Positions 16,081 through 16,163 of a stretch of 16,163 nucleotides of DNA are shown here, one piece after another. This DNA comes from Aequoribacter sp003520285 (GTDB lineage Bacteria; Pseudomonadota; Gammaproteobacteria; Pseudomonadales; Halieaceae), in NCBI GenBank assembly GCA_963966765.1, contig CAXAAR010000050.1:1-16163 (forward strand). The letters run 5' to 3'. Made by a program: the position numbers and the translations under genes. Each line of letters begins with the position of its first letter. The stretch's first letter is position 1. Below the pieces are notes generated by a model. That model was not told where the DNA came from and searched no databases. It worked only from the letters and a program-made list of their open reading frames with translations.

Positions 16081-16163
16081 ACTCATTCCTTCTCTATTAT
16101 TTTTGTCTGAGTTTAATACTCGTATTTCTTAAATCCAGTTTTGGTTCAAAAAAATCAAAAATG
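16081..16163. other. AT-rich upstream region of amtB
   Basis: The last bases are strongly AT-rich with A and T tracts and carry the amtB SD (AGAAGGA on the minus strand). On the minus strand a TTGAAC hexamer with a poor AATACG partner 17 bases away is a weak promoter candidate. The final three bases read ATG on the plus strand, but nothing downstream is available to judge a divergent gene. Confidence 0.35.

Noticed and set aside
1..16163. CRISPR arrays, insertion sequences, tRNA or rRNA genes, phage or defence genes
   Set aside because: None was seen: no regularly spaced repeats, transposase motifs, terminal inverted repeats or RNA gene signatures were recognised by reading.

Overview
The window looks like an ordinary chromosomal segment of a gammaproteobacterium, probably marine or Pseudomonas-like. 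By eye the base composition is balanced (about half G+C), genes are dense, and most start sites carry a good Shine-Dalgarno (SD) sequence. The affiliation rests on the gene set: a gammaproteobacterial-type aminopeptidase N, the linked pair DUF2797 and YeaC/DUF1315, a GlpG-like rhomboid, an NAD kinase of E. coli type, and a MoxR-DUF58-DUF4381-Bat operon. From memory, Pseudomonas carries a similar pepN-DUF2797-DUF1315-rhomboid-nadK order. The species cannot be named.

Layout. Positions 1-737 (minus strand) hold the first codons of a response regulator and, upstream of it, a small protein that matches only the N-terminal domain of the large (about 1600-residue) NAD-dependent glutamate dehydrogenase. 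A divergent intergenic region follows. Positions 947-7928 (plus strand) form one tightly packed operon: MoxR ATPase, DUF58 protein, DUF4381 membrane protein, BatA-like VWA protein, a BatB-BatC fusion (VWA plus TPR) and BatD. Most of its genes overlap or nearly touch. Operons of this kind are thought to couple a MoxR AAA+ ATPase to periplasm-facing, membrane-anchored VWA proteins in envelope or stress functions; the substrate is unknown.

A perfect 12-bp inverted repeat at 7991-8029 separates this operon from a convergent minus-strand block. In transcription order that block is amtB (ammonium channel), lipA (lipoyl synthase), nadK, a rhomboid protease, yeaC-like DUF1315, DUF2797 and pepN. From lipA to pepN the gaps are short or negative, so lipA-nadK-rhomboid-yeaC-DUF2797-pepN could be one transcript. 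amtB is separated from lipA by 221 bp containing a strong GNRA-loop hairpin.

Most genes belong to known families. The item most worth a second look is the stand-alone glutamate dehydrogenase N-terminal domain at 84-737. It has lost part of the family's conserved MPF-x-x-x-SV motif and abuts a strongly AT-rich response-regulator start. This may be a remnant of a truncated gene at a rearrangement junction, or a free-standing regulatory domain. No CRISPR array, insertion sequence, rRNA or tRNA was seen.
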